Source of the DNA: Acorus gramineus
Lineage: Eukaryota > Streptophyta > Magnoliopsida > Acorales > Acoraceae
DNA length: 64,000 nucleotides
NCBI GenBank assembly: GCA_030737835.1
Contig: CM060853.1
Span: 7,035,819 to 7,099,818 of the forward strand
Direction of reading: 5' to 3'
Below are positions 43,901 to 57,700 of the stretch, piece after piece. The notes beneath the pieces are model-generated. The model did not search any database. It saw only the letters and a program-made list of their open reading frames with translations, and was not told where the DNA came from. The first letter of the stretch is position 1. Each line of letters opens with the position of its first letter. The position numbers were made by a program, and so were the translations under genes.

Positions 43901-44800
43901 CTCTTTTTAATTCACTTAGTGTTGCAATGATAATATCCACACACAAGCCCCACTCTCACGAGCCCATGAAGTGTCATTATCTTATTAGATGATTTGTTGA
44001 ATTTTATAAAAGTGTAAAATTACAATATAATACAGATCCATCACATTAACCCAAATCCTCGATTCAGTTATTACTCTTCCATATCTAAATTGTAATTCGA
44101 TTTCTATTTCAGTTATATCAAAACTTATCAAAAATACATCAAAACTTACTTAAATTGTTTTTCGTTAAAATATTTCAAACGGTCTAGATTTTTTATTTCA
44201 AACTTTGCATTCTTATTATACACGTTAATATTTTTTTTAGAATGTTATTAACTGAACATTAAAATAGTCGAGTATTATTGTATTCAAATTTAAATAAGAA
44301 AACACATTATAGTTACCATATAAAACACTTATATTTTTTATAAAAAAAAGCTATAAGTCATTATCAAGGTTTGGTACAAATCCTTGAAAACACACAAAAA
44401 TTTATATACATCCTTACAGTTGCGGCTAAAAGAATTTTAATAGATTGAGTCATTAAAAAAATAAATTTAATAAAATTTTCAAAAATCTATTCTTATCATA
44501 TTTTATAAAAAAAACATAAATTTTTTTTAAAAAAATAGAACAACAGCTTACATTAATAAAAAAGATAAATCATTAAAGAAATGAGATCAAGGACTTTCAT
44601 TCATCCACTGCTCTCCAATTCTGTTACGCAATCGGCTCTTGATAATTTTCATTCATGAAAAGAAAAAACAAACTAAAATCAAATCCATGATTAGATACAT
44701 GAAGCAAAATAAGAAGAGATGGACAATGGGACTAGCGGCGATTGACGCGTGCAATCCGTCCATCAGTGATCAGCCCGTCTGTCCGTGCGTATTGGCGATG
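43900..44800. other. AT-rich spacer, nothing recognised
   Basis: No gene or paired repeat ends were found. A less AT-rich stretch at about 44720-44800 has no ORF. Confidence 0.4.
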
Positions 44801-44808
44801 GAAAATAA

Positions 44809-45298
44809 GGCATAGTTTGATAAATAGATAAATTTTTAGGATAAATTAACATAATTTATTGGGATAAAAAAATCACTATTTTTATCCAGATTTGCATATG
44901 GTAATGTTTTTTTTATTATCTTCATTTTTTGTGTTCTTATCATCAATCTTGTATTTGAATCAAATATGGATAACTTTAAATTTTTTAAAAAAATACTAGA
45001 TCTACCTTTCCTATTAATGGGTCATTAATATTATTTGGTGGAACACATTCTTTTTTCTTCTTTTTTTTTGTTGGGAATGGTAGTCATAAATGTTATCCCA
45101 ATTTTACAAAATTAAGATAAAAAATTGGGATAAAGTATATTCCACCTTTTACCCAGAACAAACTATCCCTATTTTTTATCTCAAAATATGGATAATTGTC
45201 CATGCTTCATCTTTTTTTTTAATGCCATATGGGATAACAAGTAATTTAATCCAATTTTTTCCTTATCTCAACCCCTTATCCTCATGCCAAACTAGGCC
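44809..45298. mobile_element. 490-bp Tourist-like MITE
   Basis: TAA on both sides (44806-44808 and 45299-45301). Ends: GGCATAGTTTGATAAA on the left and, reverse complemented, GGCCTAGTTTGGCATG on the right. The interior contains repeated GGATAA and TTATCC words but no ORF. Confidence 0.8.
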
Positions 45299-45339
45299 TA
45301 AGAGTCTTAGTCCTACAATATAATTTTTAATGGATTCTG

Positions 45340-45505
45340 TGATTTTGATATGGTTGTATAATGGACCTTCTAAATGACCCTACCACTTAAAAACTAATTT
45401 GTTTTTTTTAAAAAAACATTTTGATAGGATCTGATTGTATAAATGGATCTCTAAATGACCCCACCACCTAAACTCTGATTTATTTTTTTCATAAAAAATA
45501 ATTGA
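45340..45505. repeat. Two-copy tandem repeat, period about 83 bp
   Basis: GGTTGTATAATGGACCTTCT...AAATGACCCTACCAC is repeated as GATTGTATAAATGGATCTCT...AAATGACCCCACCAC, directly after the MITE. Confidence 0.65.
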
Positions 45506-46566
45506 TAGGGTTAATTGACCCCCACCTCTTATGAGTTGGTGCCACCCCTGCATATTTTTGGTGTTAACAGAGGTTAACCCTGACCATAACCTACCCTAGT
45601 TAACTCTAACATATACAATGAAATAACAAAATTGTCCTCAACTTTGTTTACCCTTCCGAACAATACCTCTCTTCTTATGAAGAAATATAAAAGTCTACAA
45701 CGATGATTTGATCTTTTGTAAGAACTAATCTGTTTTTATAATTGTTTATAGGGACGATAATGTCTACACAAATACATGATAACAGATGTTATGTAAAGAT
45801 TATGTTAAATTTGGATTGAAATTTAATTCAAGAATAATAATTGAATTTTTGTGAGTGTTCAAAACTTGTATGTCTACCCCAACTTTAACAAAGACTTATA
45901 TGAGATTACTTATATTTGCATGTTCATAAATGTCTTGGATCCTCTCAAAAAAAATTGTGGAGACTGCATCAGTGATTATAAAACTGATCCTAGTGCAACA
46001 TTTTTCTTATTTAAAAAAAAAAAAAATATAGTTGCATCCCCTTAAAATATGGGTATTTAAGAGTAAGCCCCTCAAATATTTTATTGAATCAAGGCCTTGA
46101 TAGATACACACGGAGCCAGTCTTATGTGTGTATTATTATAAATATATACACTTACCTAATAAAATACATTTTATTATAATAATTAAAATATATACTTGAA
46201 TAAACCAATACATACTCTTTAAAAAAATAATTAAGAATATGCATATTTTACACGAGGACATTATAACTATACTATTAGGGTATATAAGCGATTGAAGGAC
46301 AGGCTTGGGACTGCATGTAAATACATAAGGCCAAGGTAAAGATTGCAAAATTTATTTAGTGGGAGAAAATGTAATTTTTCAATATCTACCAGGCTTCTTA
46401 ATGCACCTTGCCCCCAAGTTTCCCTATAAATAACAACCAACAAGAATGGCAACTGGCAGGTACTGGTCAGTGGTTACACAACCCTTGGATGCTTAAATAC
46501 CTATCTTAAAATCTAAGTGGATACGGATTTTTTTATTATATCCATCATTCAATATTTAAAAATAAT

Positions 46567-46871
46567 GGTCCGGATCCGATCAAGTCTGATTTTGATCAAT
46601 ATCAAATTATACAACATATGAATTAAACAACATAACCTATGAATCAAAATTGAATTGTACAACCACTTATTAGGTAAAGGTGTCACTCTCCCATTGGGTC
46701 TAACCAGACATGAATTTAATCAATATCACGAGTATCTAATAAAAGAGTAACACATATACCCAACAATTGATTGTGCAATTCAATTCATAGAATGTGCCAT
46801 TCAATCCATAGGTTGTACATTTCGATAGCAATGGTACTGACCAAACTCAAACTTGATTAGATCCGGACTTA
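46567..46871. mobile_element. Foldback MITE, about 305 bp
   Basis: Left GGTCCGGATCCGATCAAGTC; right, reverse complemented, AGTCCGGATCTAATCAAGTT, continuing into TGATTTTGATCA against TGAGTTTGGTCA. There are inner inverted blocks around ATTGAATTGTACAACC. No transposase. Confidence 0.65.
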
Positions 46872-46994
46872 AATAGTAAATCCTATGTTTGACTCTTAGT
46901 TGTGGGAGGTAGTACTAAATGCCCTGCTTGCGTCAGTGGGAGAATTCAGTGGAATAATGGATTTAAAAATGTTTGTTTAAAAAAAAAATGTGCA

Positions 46995-47330
46995 TTTATA
47001 TCAGAATAAGTAGTTATAATCCCTATAAAATTAGGTTATTTCACCCAAATATGACACACACTGACATAAAAAGAACATACACATTAAATCACCTATCATT
47101 ACCTCTCATAATCATAAATAAGAACCCCCACATATCAAATCATTTTTTTCCCATTTATTAATCATTATACACATCTTATTCACATTTTATCAACAACTTA
47201 TTCATAAAAAAACAAAATTTCATACAAGTTCTTAACAAGAATAACTAAAAACACACAAAGAATGATCTATTCTTTGTCTATACTTAAACAATTATTTATT
47301 CTAAAATAACTTATATCACTCCCAAATGGG
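46995..47330. mobile_element. Diverged relative of the nested MITE at 13879-14300
   Basis: Shares ordered words with the earlier element: AGAATAAGT, CAAATCATTTT, CCATTTAT, AACTTATTCAT, ATAACTAAAAACA, ending ACTTATATCACTCCCAAATG against TTTTATATCACTACCAAACA. The left inverted end is not visible, so it is truncated or eroded. Confidence 0.5.
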
Positions 47331-47897
47331 GTTATAAACTATCTCAATGAAAGATTTTAACACTGCATCACCCGCTGCAATGAAAATATGTTTTAATTTT
47401 TTTAAAGATAAAACATATACTTTGTGCAACAAAACACACATTTTTATAAAATAAAAGTATATGACTGCACATAGAAGAATTAAAAATTAAATGGGACTGT
47501 TTCAGCACCCTTTTATTAAAGTTACCTGCCCAATTATTTTTTTATTTTTTCTTAGAACAAAATTTTGGGTAAAATCCACCAAAGGTGGATAGCCTTAAGG
47601 CCCTTAACCGTGTGGAGGTGCCAACCGTCTCTCCTTTCAACAAACACAAATGCAAAAATGTAGCTAAAAGTGCATCTCATACATGATTTTATATAGCATG
47701 CATATATCCGCAGCTGCATTGCGTACTCCATGTAACCAGAATTCACTTACATGATCTATAAAAATTTCCAGAAACGTAGAAACATCTATTTTGGGGCAAA
47801 AAAAAAAAACAAGGGATATAAGCTTTGACATTGACATTTATCTGTTCATCAATTGGGAGATGGGACCCTTCTTTAAAAAACTGATGATCAGGTCAAA

Positions 47898-47928
47898 GTC
47901 TCTCTCTCTCTCTCTATATATATATATA
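47898..47928. repeat. (TC)n(TA)n compound microsatellite
   Basis: About nine TC units directly followed by about seven TA units. Confidence 0.85.
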
Positions 47929-47929
47929 A

Positions 47930-48700
47930 TAAGATCATTATGGGCAACAACTGTAAAGATGATGTACACTAATTTGATTGAATTTCAATATATATAAGTG
48001 TGGAGAAAAAAACTCCAAAATTGTTGGGTGTAATTTACCTGATAAAAGACTGAAGAATCCAAAGACTCCAAAGGGAAGGATCAGATCAACATCCAGTAGA
48101 ATAGAAACTGAGTAGAACCAATGTTTGCTGTAGGAATAGCTTAAGAATATTCAGCTAAGTTTCCATGTATCTCTCTCTCCTGGCATTAAATGAAAGTCAT
48201 GAATTTCAAATATGATAAAACTGAAACTGAAATCAAAATATCTGGAAATATTTAAAGGCGGATATGGATATCAAGTTACCTGCTCCAAAAACATATTTGA
48301 ATCTGACATGAATATTATGAAAATCATATATGTTTGTATTATAACATGATAAATCATAATCCTCTATATTTAAATAACCCCTGTTTTCTCTTTCTAGGAT
48401 CCCTAAAAAAAGGTGAGAAACCCCAGAATCCCAATTTCAACTGCTTTTTGTTTGGGAGCATCATCTCATTCTTAATATTCAGATATCAAATCATTCGAAA
48501 AATATTTAGTTTCCATCTGAATTCAAATATCAATATTCTAATATGAAGATTTAGAAACATATACGTGTATTAGGTACTCGATCAGTATCCGGTTCGTTAA
48601 CAAGCTAAATAAAAAAATCATGGCTGATATAAATATGGTGGATTAAGATATATAAAAGCAACACAGATATATAAGGTTGTGACTTAGCTGCAGTGCCATC
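47930..48700. other. Spacer 3' of the FLIP gene
   Basis: AT-rich with no gene seen. The part nearest 48700-48766 is likely the FLIP 3' UTR. Confidence 0.4.
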
Positions 48701-48766
48701 TAAAATACCTTTCAAATGGAGCGTGGATTCCTTTCAGAGATAAAAGAACACAATCTTAGTACTGTT

Positions 48767-51700
48767 TCACAGCCTGTTTTTTGCGAGGGCACTGAAGGCT
48801 TCTTCCAAGGGGGAAGTGATGCATAGAAGCAATTTCCTGCATAACTGCTGTAGTTCAGGTGAAGAATCTGTTGCCACAATTTTGGCAAGCACTGATTTAG
48901 CTTCCGCTAGGCCGGTGGATATACTCTCAATAATCTCCTCCTCACTGGACATGAGAGACGCCATTAGCTTTGCAGCTGCGATTCTTTCCTGCGCAAGTAA
49001 GGTTATTGCATGATTGTAGAGCCCTCCATTATATGCATAGAAGTAAAGAATATTGAAGGCAAAAAGGGACACGATGAGTGTTTGAAATATATATTTAACC
49101 TTCTCTGATCCTTTTTTGAGAGCTTTGATTGAAAGCTTGAGTAGTTCAGAAGTAAAAGGAAAAACTTCAGATTTGAGGTGGTATACAGCAGAAAATAGAA
49201 CATGAAGGCATGCGGCTCTGACCTCTGATTCTGCCATGACCTGCATATTGTAAACGTTGGAATGCATCATGATATCTTGTGAAATGAGAAGAGTCCTGAC
49301 TCCAGATCTATGACCGAAAATTTGACCAATTTGGTGGCCTAAACTGATTTTAGACCGATGAGATAAAAGACATGCCATCCAATCACTTTTGTGAGGATTG
49401 GTTGTGCTTTTATTACTGGTCCATGTCTTCTTGAGTCCCCAAATTGGTCATTTCCATTATTATTAAATCTTATTTCCAAATGGAAATTGTGAAGATCACA
49501 AAGAAAATGACCTTGACTGATTGAAGAAGAGCTGGAAGAATTCGACGAGCCAATGAATGCTTCCCCAAACTGGAGACCTTCTGGCAAGCGCTGATGAGGA
49601 CATTGGCCATGCATAAGCGGAATGGAAGTGGGCATGCTGCATTTTCTGACATTTTATCGGATGTCAACTGCTGGATGGTATATGTGAGTACCGAACTCTC
49701 TACAGCAACATCTGCAATTTGATATAAATATATTCAGATTAAAAAAAAAGGTAAAGGGTTTATTAACTCCATCAGCAATGCCAAATTGTGCCCCAATAAT
49801 ACCTTGGGAGGATTCTAGAGCTTGGACTTCTGCACATATCATCAGCGCCAGACAGTCAATGCACCCGTGCTGTGCTTTTGAAACTGGAAAGATAGAGAAC
49901 ATTGCTGTAAAAACAATTGTGATAGATGGGAAAATGGAATCCTAACAGAATATCTACTTTTGAGTTATGCACTCTGAATGAACAAATAAAATATTACTTT
50001 CATCTGTATCCAGTGAAGGCCATAGAAGCACAGTTTCCAAACTTTTTCTTATTCTGATCATAACTGGATTCAAAGCAGTATCTCGGCCCCTTATCTAAGG
50101 CAGGTAGAACATCAGCACATTGTAACACAGAGAGTCAGAGATCAAGATGTAAAAACAAATGAGATTTTCATTAGAACAAGATAGTGGGACATACCACAAG
50201 GGAAGTGCAAACTGCAAACAAGCATGACTTCATCTTCAATATATCTCGGCAGACTATTGCATGCTCTAGATGACTGTCAACAATTGGTAGGAGCACCTAC
50301 AAGAAGAACACAGACCTACCATTATGCAACTGAGGAACACATCGTCAGTACAAAATACCTGACACTATTATGAAGAAAAATAAGAAAGTAACAATTACGC
50401 TATCATAAATCAGTGGTGTATCAATTACAGTGACTCTCAGCCATAGGCATCCAAGTGTTTGCATATATGACTTGCTTGTACAAGAAGAAATGCAGATGCA
50501 TTTTAAATTGGTAAAACACTAATCCAAGAAGTTCAGTAACTTCCAGTCCAGGTGACTGCCTTTTAAACAGCTGATGCATAGTACTTAAAGAGCAGGAGAT
50601 CATTTGCAAAACTGATCATTACATACTTGTGGGTGGAGACGCCCACACAGCTCAGCTGCAAGCTTACGAACGTCTTCGAACTCAAATGAAGCAAATGCCC
50701 TTGTCGAAATTTATGAAAAAAAAAAAAGAAGAAAGAAAATGTCACCTTCCAAATCCAATTAACAAGTGAAGAAATGATTGGGAAATAACAATGTTTCAAA
50801 AGGCTACCTATTGATAAGAAGTGCAGATATAGTTGCCTGACTGTATGCCTGACTGTAAGTGCTGACATCTACGTTCACTGAAAGAAGCAAAATACAGAAT
50901 AATACAGAATTGTATTACATGTTAGAAAGAGCAAGCCTGCTTAAATATTTCAAAAAAAAAATAGCTTCAAGGGCTTACAGAATTATTAATGCACAACTTC
51001 TTCACTTCTTCATGCATTGCATGAAAATTGCCCAGTAGCATGGATGTTTTATGATAATCAAACAGAACAACAACCTCTGCATCTGTCTAGCTACATCTCT
51101 TACAGAATGCGGCACTCACAAGATAAGCGGAATCCCTTCATTAACCCATTTTAACCCAACAATACTTATGGAAGAACATTAAATACAGACACTAGCCTAC
51201 CAGTGAAGGTTCATTCATTCAAACTAACAATAATTATTCAAGCAAATCTTATAAAAGGAAACCTGCAGATACATCAAACAAATATTGCTTAAAACTAACA
51301 TTAAATATAAAAATAGTTATAGTTTCTTCCACGGATGCCTTTTTCCCACTCCCTAGTTTCGTTCTTCCTGATGAATCACTTAACCCTGTGTTTTGTTAAA
51401 GTACGGATTTCAGTCATGCATCATCCAGACTATCAGTAAGATCATTTATAATCACTTATCATATAATTAAATATCTGAACAGAAGAATCACAGATACAAC
51501 CACAAGCAATTCATGCAACTAGCTAAAGCAGCCATCTAAGATGTGTAAAGAGATGGGTAAGGTAAAGTTGGTGAACAAAGAGCATACCTTGTGGAACATG
51601 TTTAGGAAGGTCTCCATACAACGCAGGAGAATTCAGATCATTAAAATTTCTCAAAGGAAGTAGTCTGATTATGAGTAGTGGACAAAGTCTATTGAACAGG

Positions 51701-54700
51701 GATTTCTCATATTTAGCAGACTTGCCACTGGTTGGGGTTTTAACCCCACCACAAGACAACCGATCTGCATTTATCCTGCAGAAAAGGGAACGTTGAATTA
51801 TCTTCTCGTCATATGGAAAAGCTATATACCTTTTTTTATATAAGGTGGGAGCTACCACCAAAATCCACCAAGTTACTGACAAAATATGATTCATCTTCTC
51901 ACTTGAGAAGTAAATTTTTCTACAAATTATTATTCAACATAAGATTGTGGAAATTGGGTTACTGTTCGACCATCACAGATATTTCGGCCCAGCATCAACA
52001 TGAATGTCCAAGCAACAGTGATCTTAGTATATTAAAAGTTAATTGTTTGTAACAATAACAATGTAACTGATACTTCGAGACACCTAGAATCCTCAAAATA
52101 AACTTGCAGAAATTTAGTGAAGGTATATAAAAGTGAGTCATATAATAGGTTCCTAAGGGGAAAAACTTATATATGTTAACATGATATTATATCATAATGG
52201 GGCCAGCATATTAGAATTTTAGGTATTTCGAAGAGAACCAGGGAGGAGATATGGACATGCGGATTTAGTTGGTCAGTAAAAAAGCAAAATATAATAATAT
52301 TAAACCAGTGAACAGTAGGTCATGTTGATATTGATCTTGAGGATGGACAGAAAAGGCGAAAACACACACATAATGAAGTTGGTGGGGTCCCATTGTTGCC
52401 ATATGGGAAGATTTATTGATGAATGCTTCTGGAATCTGGTGGATAGATTTCTTTTCATCTCTCTTGAATTTAATAAGACTTTCATTGCAAGAATTTCTTA
52501 AGTATATATTATTACTATTAGAAAAGCAAATACAAAGATACGCAATCAAACCATGAACATCAAATGCATGTCCAAGTAAGAATTTCCAAAGAAGCTGCGA
52601 CATTGAGACACCAGCATGAATATTACATGGTGCTTCTCTCAAGTTATCTGGTGCAATATCTTGAGAAAAATATCTCATTCATCATTAAATGATGACAAAT
52701 AATAAAAGTATCTTCTTAAAAATGCAATAATGCTTCAAAAAACTAAGCTTTGGAGCAGAGAGAGGCAAACTCTGAAACTCACAAATTATATGAGAAAAAG
52801 AAAAAAAACATTGTTGACACAAAAAAAGCACAATTCAAATTCAAATGCAGGACCATAAAACACTTCCAAATCCAATGCTTACTCTTTCTCTTCCCATGAG
52901 TGCGAGAGTACACAACGGAGGACTAGCTCCCCAGCTTTCGCTAAATCCTCACTTATGCAACTCAAAAATTGTACAATGGTAGCATTTGATGGTTCTTGAA
53001 ACAACTTGTTGATCAAACTTTCAATTAAGACATCCCAGTTTTTCACCTACAGGATTCATAGAGAATCAATTCAAAATGGAAAAAAAAAAAAGAAATTACT
53101 TGCATAAGAATTATGAGTCATGCTTGATTCACAGAGTTCTTTTTACTAGGGATATTTAAGAACATGTAGAGTAATTCGACTAAAAAAATGCTAAATGTAG
53201 TCCCGAAAATAAAAACAATAAAAAAGAGCAAAAATAATAGGAAACCAGAAGGACCATCAAAAGCACCAGTCATACATATCAAAAGGAACTCATTTGCTTG
53301 AAAGCTTTGGTCCACAAGGAATACTATGAATTATTCATAAATTTGAGAACCAAAAATATATGAACAATTTCACCATTCCCATAGTTGATATTGAAATAAC
53401 TCATTATATATTGATCATACACTTCTTGACCATTGTGGAATAAGTCTGAGTACTTGGTCAATGTCCAGCTTTGAACCTGTAAAATTAAGCAACAAAATAG
53501 AGATATGTAATTTTTTTCAAAAAGAAAAAAATACATATATATTATTATTATTACTACTACTTCTAACACCATTCAATTGGTCTATAAACTCTCAAGGCAC
53601 AAAACTGTTCCAACCAAGATGAACAAAAGGATAGAAAATTGTGTCACTATTCAGCCACTGAAACTTAATGTGCATAATTAACCTGAATATTATTCTTAAG
53701 GATAACTGAATGGTCAATGACAGTAACAAAAAGTTGAAATAACTAGTTGTGTAAAATAAGAATGACAACTTATTTCACTTTACTTCAAACAAGAGAGGCA
53801 TTGCATCTACCTTCCTTTAGTTGCACAGAGCACCTGGGTATGGCTTCCCATATTTCCCCACAAGTTTCTGAAATACCTGGACCGTGACTGAGAATGCTGC
53901 AGGAAAAGAAAACATCAATATGAACAAAAAATGCCTAATAAAAATGAATCAGGTTCATTATATGGTTAAAGAGCTTCTTTCATGTCAGATATTTAGTGTC
54001 CAATATTAGAATAAGAAGATGACTGAGGTGAAGAAAAACCTGAGACAATCTATCATCAAAACTATCACATCAGGATTCTGATTATGATGCTTAAGTATTG
54101 CAATGATGGCATCACTAGCAGCAACCCCCACTTTTTTACTTGACGAGTACACAAGGCGCACCAATGCAGGCAACACAAGAGGAGGATCTATAATTGGATG
54201 AGAAAAAGATATACATCAAAACCACATTATCACCATATTGTTGAAGAGAGAATGTTGGAAACTGATGCAAATCATACTGAAAACTCCCATTTGTATGGTT
54301 GTATTGCCTATGTAAATTTATTTCAATGGGCATTACAGGTATACAAAATGTACCTAGGGATAAAACAAATTATGGCATGTCCACCTACCATAAGCCACAG
54401 ATGCCAGAAAGACTCACCAAGTAGCAGAAACATATTAGATGCTTGTACATAATTCACAAGTTCTTCATCTACAAGGCACTCTAGCAAGTGCTTTGCAATA
54501 TCTTTTCTGCAATTATGGATGCACAGAAGATCCATTAGATATGACCAAAAGGTAAGACAACAGGAACAAGTGACAAGGGGAAGTCAAGTGTGCATGCATG
54601 TGGATGTGCGTGTGTGAGAGAGTATAAATGAATGATCAAATCTGCCAGATACCGTATGGAAGGAGAAAGGGTGTTTCCTGAATCTGAAGAAGCACGAATA

Positions 54701-57700
54701 AGTTCTGAAACAACATCAATGGCATTCCTCTTTTGGTGGTTATTACCAAATTCTAGACGCTTAAAAATCTCTCTTATGCATTGACCATCTGGATCTCTGG
54801 TTTTGCAAGAAAGTTAAGTAGAAATATGAAAGGGCAACCAAGATGGCAAAGAAAACAATAGAATACAAATCCACAAAATCACCAAAAGATACAGAGCACA
54901 ATATTCAGCAATGAGCAAGACAACAGCTCTTGCTGCGGAATCCCTTTGATCTAAAAGATTTAGCAACAAAGGTAACACTGCTTCCATCTGTTGAGTTTCC
55001 AGAAGACAGCTTCCACTCTCAAGATTTGTCTTGAAGAAGATAAGCCTCAAGACTTCAATGGATCCCTCAATCATGTCTTCATCAGCAGATTGTAGCTTCA
55101 AGAATAAATATAAGACTATTATCAATGCTGCACAGACATATTAGAAGTCTGTTTTCAACGTTTAATAGGAGATATGCAGAAAAGAAATTACAAATGAGAT
55201 AATATAGCAAAAGACATTGTCCTCAGAGAAAAATAAAAGATCCCAGTGATCAATATTGTCCTGATTCATTGTAATAAACAATTCTTTCCAATGGTATGTC
55301 AAGATAAAACAGTCGGGTCTAACAAAAGGAAGTGCTTGTATGTAATTCACACACAACTTATGAATGTCCAAGAAAATAGGAAACTAATTAGTTGGAACTA
55401 TTCTGTCTGATTTGGTAGCAAAAGCAAAAAAAAACATGAATAAGACCAGCTGGATGCTTCATCATTATGTTGACTGGATATGGTTTGGACATGGAAGGAT
55501 ACAATGTGGGTCTTACTACTGAAGATAAATAATCCAACATGAATATGATGTGGACACATGAGCTATTACAAAATCTGCACAACATTCATTGTCTAACACA
55601 ATATCATTTTCCTAAATGATGTTTTCTCCTATTTATTCCAATATATAAAAAAACCTCTATAAATTCTTAAGAGGAGCAGAATATTTGAAGTACATGCACA
55701 ATCACCAGATACTATACAATCCATGTTATTAATTAAACCATAATATGGCTACAGGAGCAATGTTTGTGAATGTTAGACATGCAACAATGGCCAATGGATG
55801 AACCTATAGGAAAGGGTGAAGATACTACAACCAATTGTATTGCGAAGAAATGGAGTAACCTAGGAAAATGAGAGTGGAAGAAGTTAACAAAAAACTAAAT
55901 TAGCTAATAAACTTGCCATTCAAGTGATTTACAGAAATTTGTGGCATAACAGGATTAAATAAACCTACCCACTGTTGGGCGTTGGGTGACAGAATTAGTC
56001 TGTATCAATTCACAGCACTGGATTTTAAATTCTTCTTATAGAACTTTGAATCCTTGATTTAATATTTGAAAGTGGAAATTAGTCAAATAAGCTAGTTTTA
56101 AATCAAAAAAGCATTTGAAACCACATCTGGTTTTTTTTATCATCTCCAAGAGAAAATCATACTAGCTCATTGAATAGTTCTTTAACATCGGTTGCAAACC
56201 TGATTGACACATTAAAACAAAGAGGGCACACATAATAGCATTATAGCACTTCCACAGGATGAAACTATTTCACTAAAGAGCCCATAATTCAAATATTTAT
56301 CATGAGGGGAAAAAACAGTCCATGACTGATAAAAATAAGATTTCCTTTCAAATGTATACGTTAAATATGCATCAGTGGCAATATTTTACCAACCTGTAAG
56401 ACAAGGAGATTTAATAACTTTGGGCCACACTCTGATATTGCAATTCCAAGCTGTTTTCCATCAAGGCGTCCCAACAAAAGGGATATGCAGTTCAGGAAAA
56501 ACTTTCTGGTTTGAGTACGACTATTGGCCTTTCCCAAATCATCACCACCTCCGTTGTGATGGTAGAACTGCACGCATAATAGTAGTTTCAGGAATGAATG
56601 GTGCCACTTTATAAAACAATCTGCATGCATCACATTCAACTGTTCAAGACAGATAAGCACAAAAGCACCCTGGCTTTTTGACCATCACAGTGATCACATA
56701 GCCCATACAAAACCATTTTTCCCTGCCAAATGTTCCAGACAATATTTGAGATATGGGGTTATACGCAATGAAAGATGGACATTCCCACTGATTTTGAAAA
56801 CAGGATACAGAAACCCTTAGAGAACATTATCCAAAGAATCCAATGGGCAAATTTTACAATACCCAGGTTGGTTCATACACGTTTATTGTTGATTCCACAG
56901 TATTTCCTTTCCATGTTGGGCTTATCACCTCCTCTCCTCCTAATAAATTCTCCTCTATTGTTTGATTTTCTTGATTAAATTTAAAATGAGAAACAACCCT
57001 TGCTACTCCAATCAGACCCATTTCTTCTCAAACATCTCTACCATTAAACACGGCAATCAAAACTTCCATCAACCACCACCAATCGAGCTGTCTCAGTGGC
57101 AAACCCCTTGACAAATTGCATCAATGCTCTTCTGGAAAGAATGCACAGACGTGACAACAGCCTCCTTTCTGGTGGGAGGAGAAAGAGAGAATAGATGAGA
57201 TATATTTGGGGGGGAATATCGTGTGTTTTGAGGGAAGGAGGTTAAAAGGGAGGTGGTGGAAGGGGATTGAGGTGGGGGTGGGATGGAGGATATCAGTTTG
57301 GGGGAAAGGTGGAGGCAGATCAAGCCAGTGATGGTTTTTTTTTTTTTTTTGGGGGGGGGGGGGGTGGAAGATTTTTTGTGTTGAACATTGTTTCCAGGAA
57401 AATAGAATAACATGTGAGAGTTTTCGGAAAGCATTTTCCAAGAAATCTAGACCATCCAAACAAAAGAAAGTTCGAATTCCCTGAAAACACTTTTTTCCTG
57501 TAGAATCCAGCATTCCAAATAGGGCCTTGGTGACTTTTTAATTCCTGAAAATTAATATCCACCTGGAAAAAAAAACTTGGAAAACGGGCAGAAATTTATG
57601 CCTCATATTTCTGGGTTGTAGAGGTCGATGGACATTTGTGAGTAAAACATCCACCTCCAATAGGAGGAACTAATGGGGCATTAATTTATTCTCATCTTTC

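Noticed and set aside
45851-46045. Possible 64-aa gene
   Set aside because: It ends in poly(A)-derived lysines, has no recognisable domain and lies in repeat-like spacer.
57093-57562. Minus-strand ORFs rich in Pro/Lys/Ser in FLIP intron 7
   Set aside because: They come from the T16-G14 and G-rich tracts, lie within an intron and have no homology signal.
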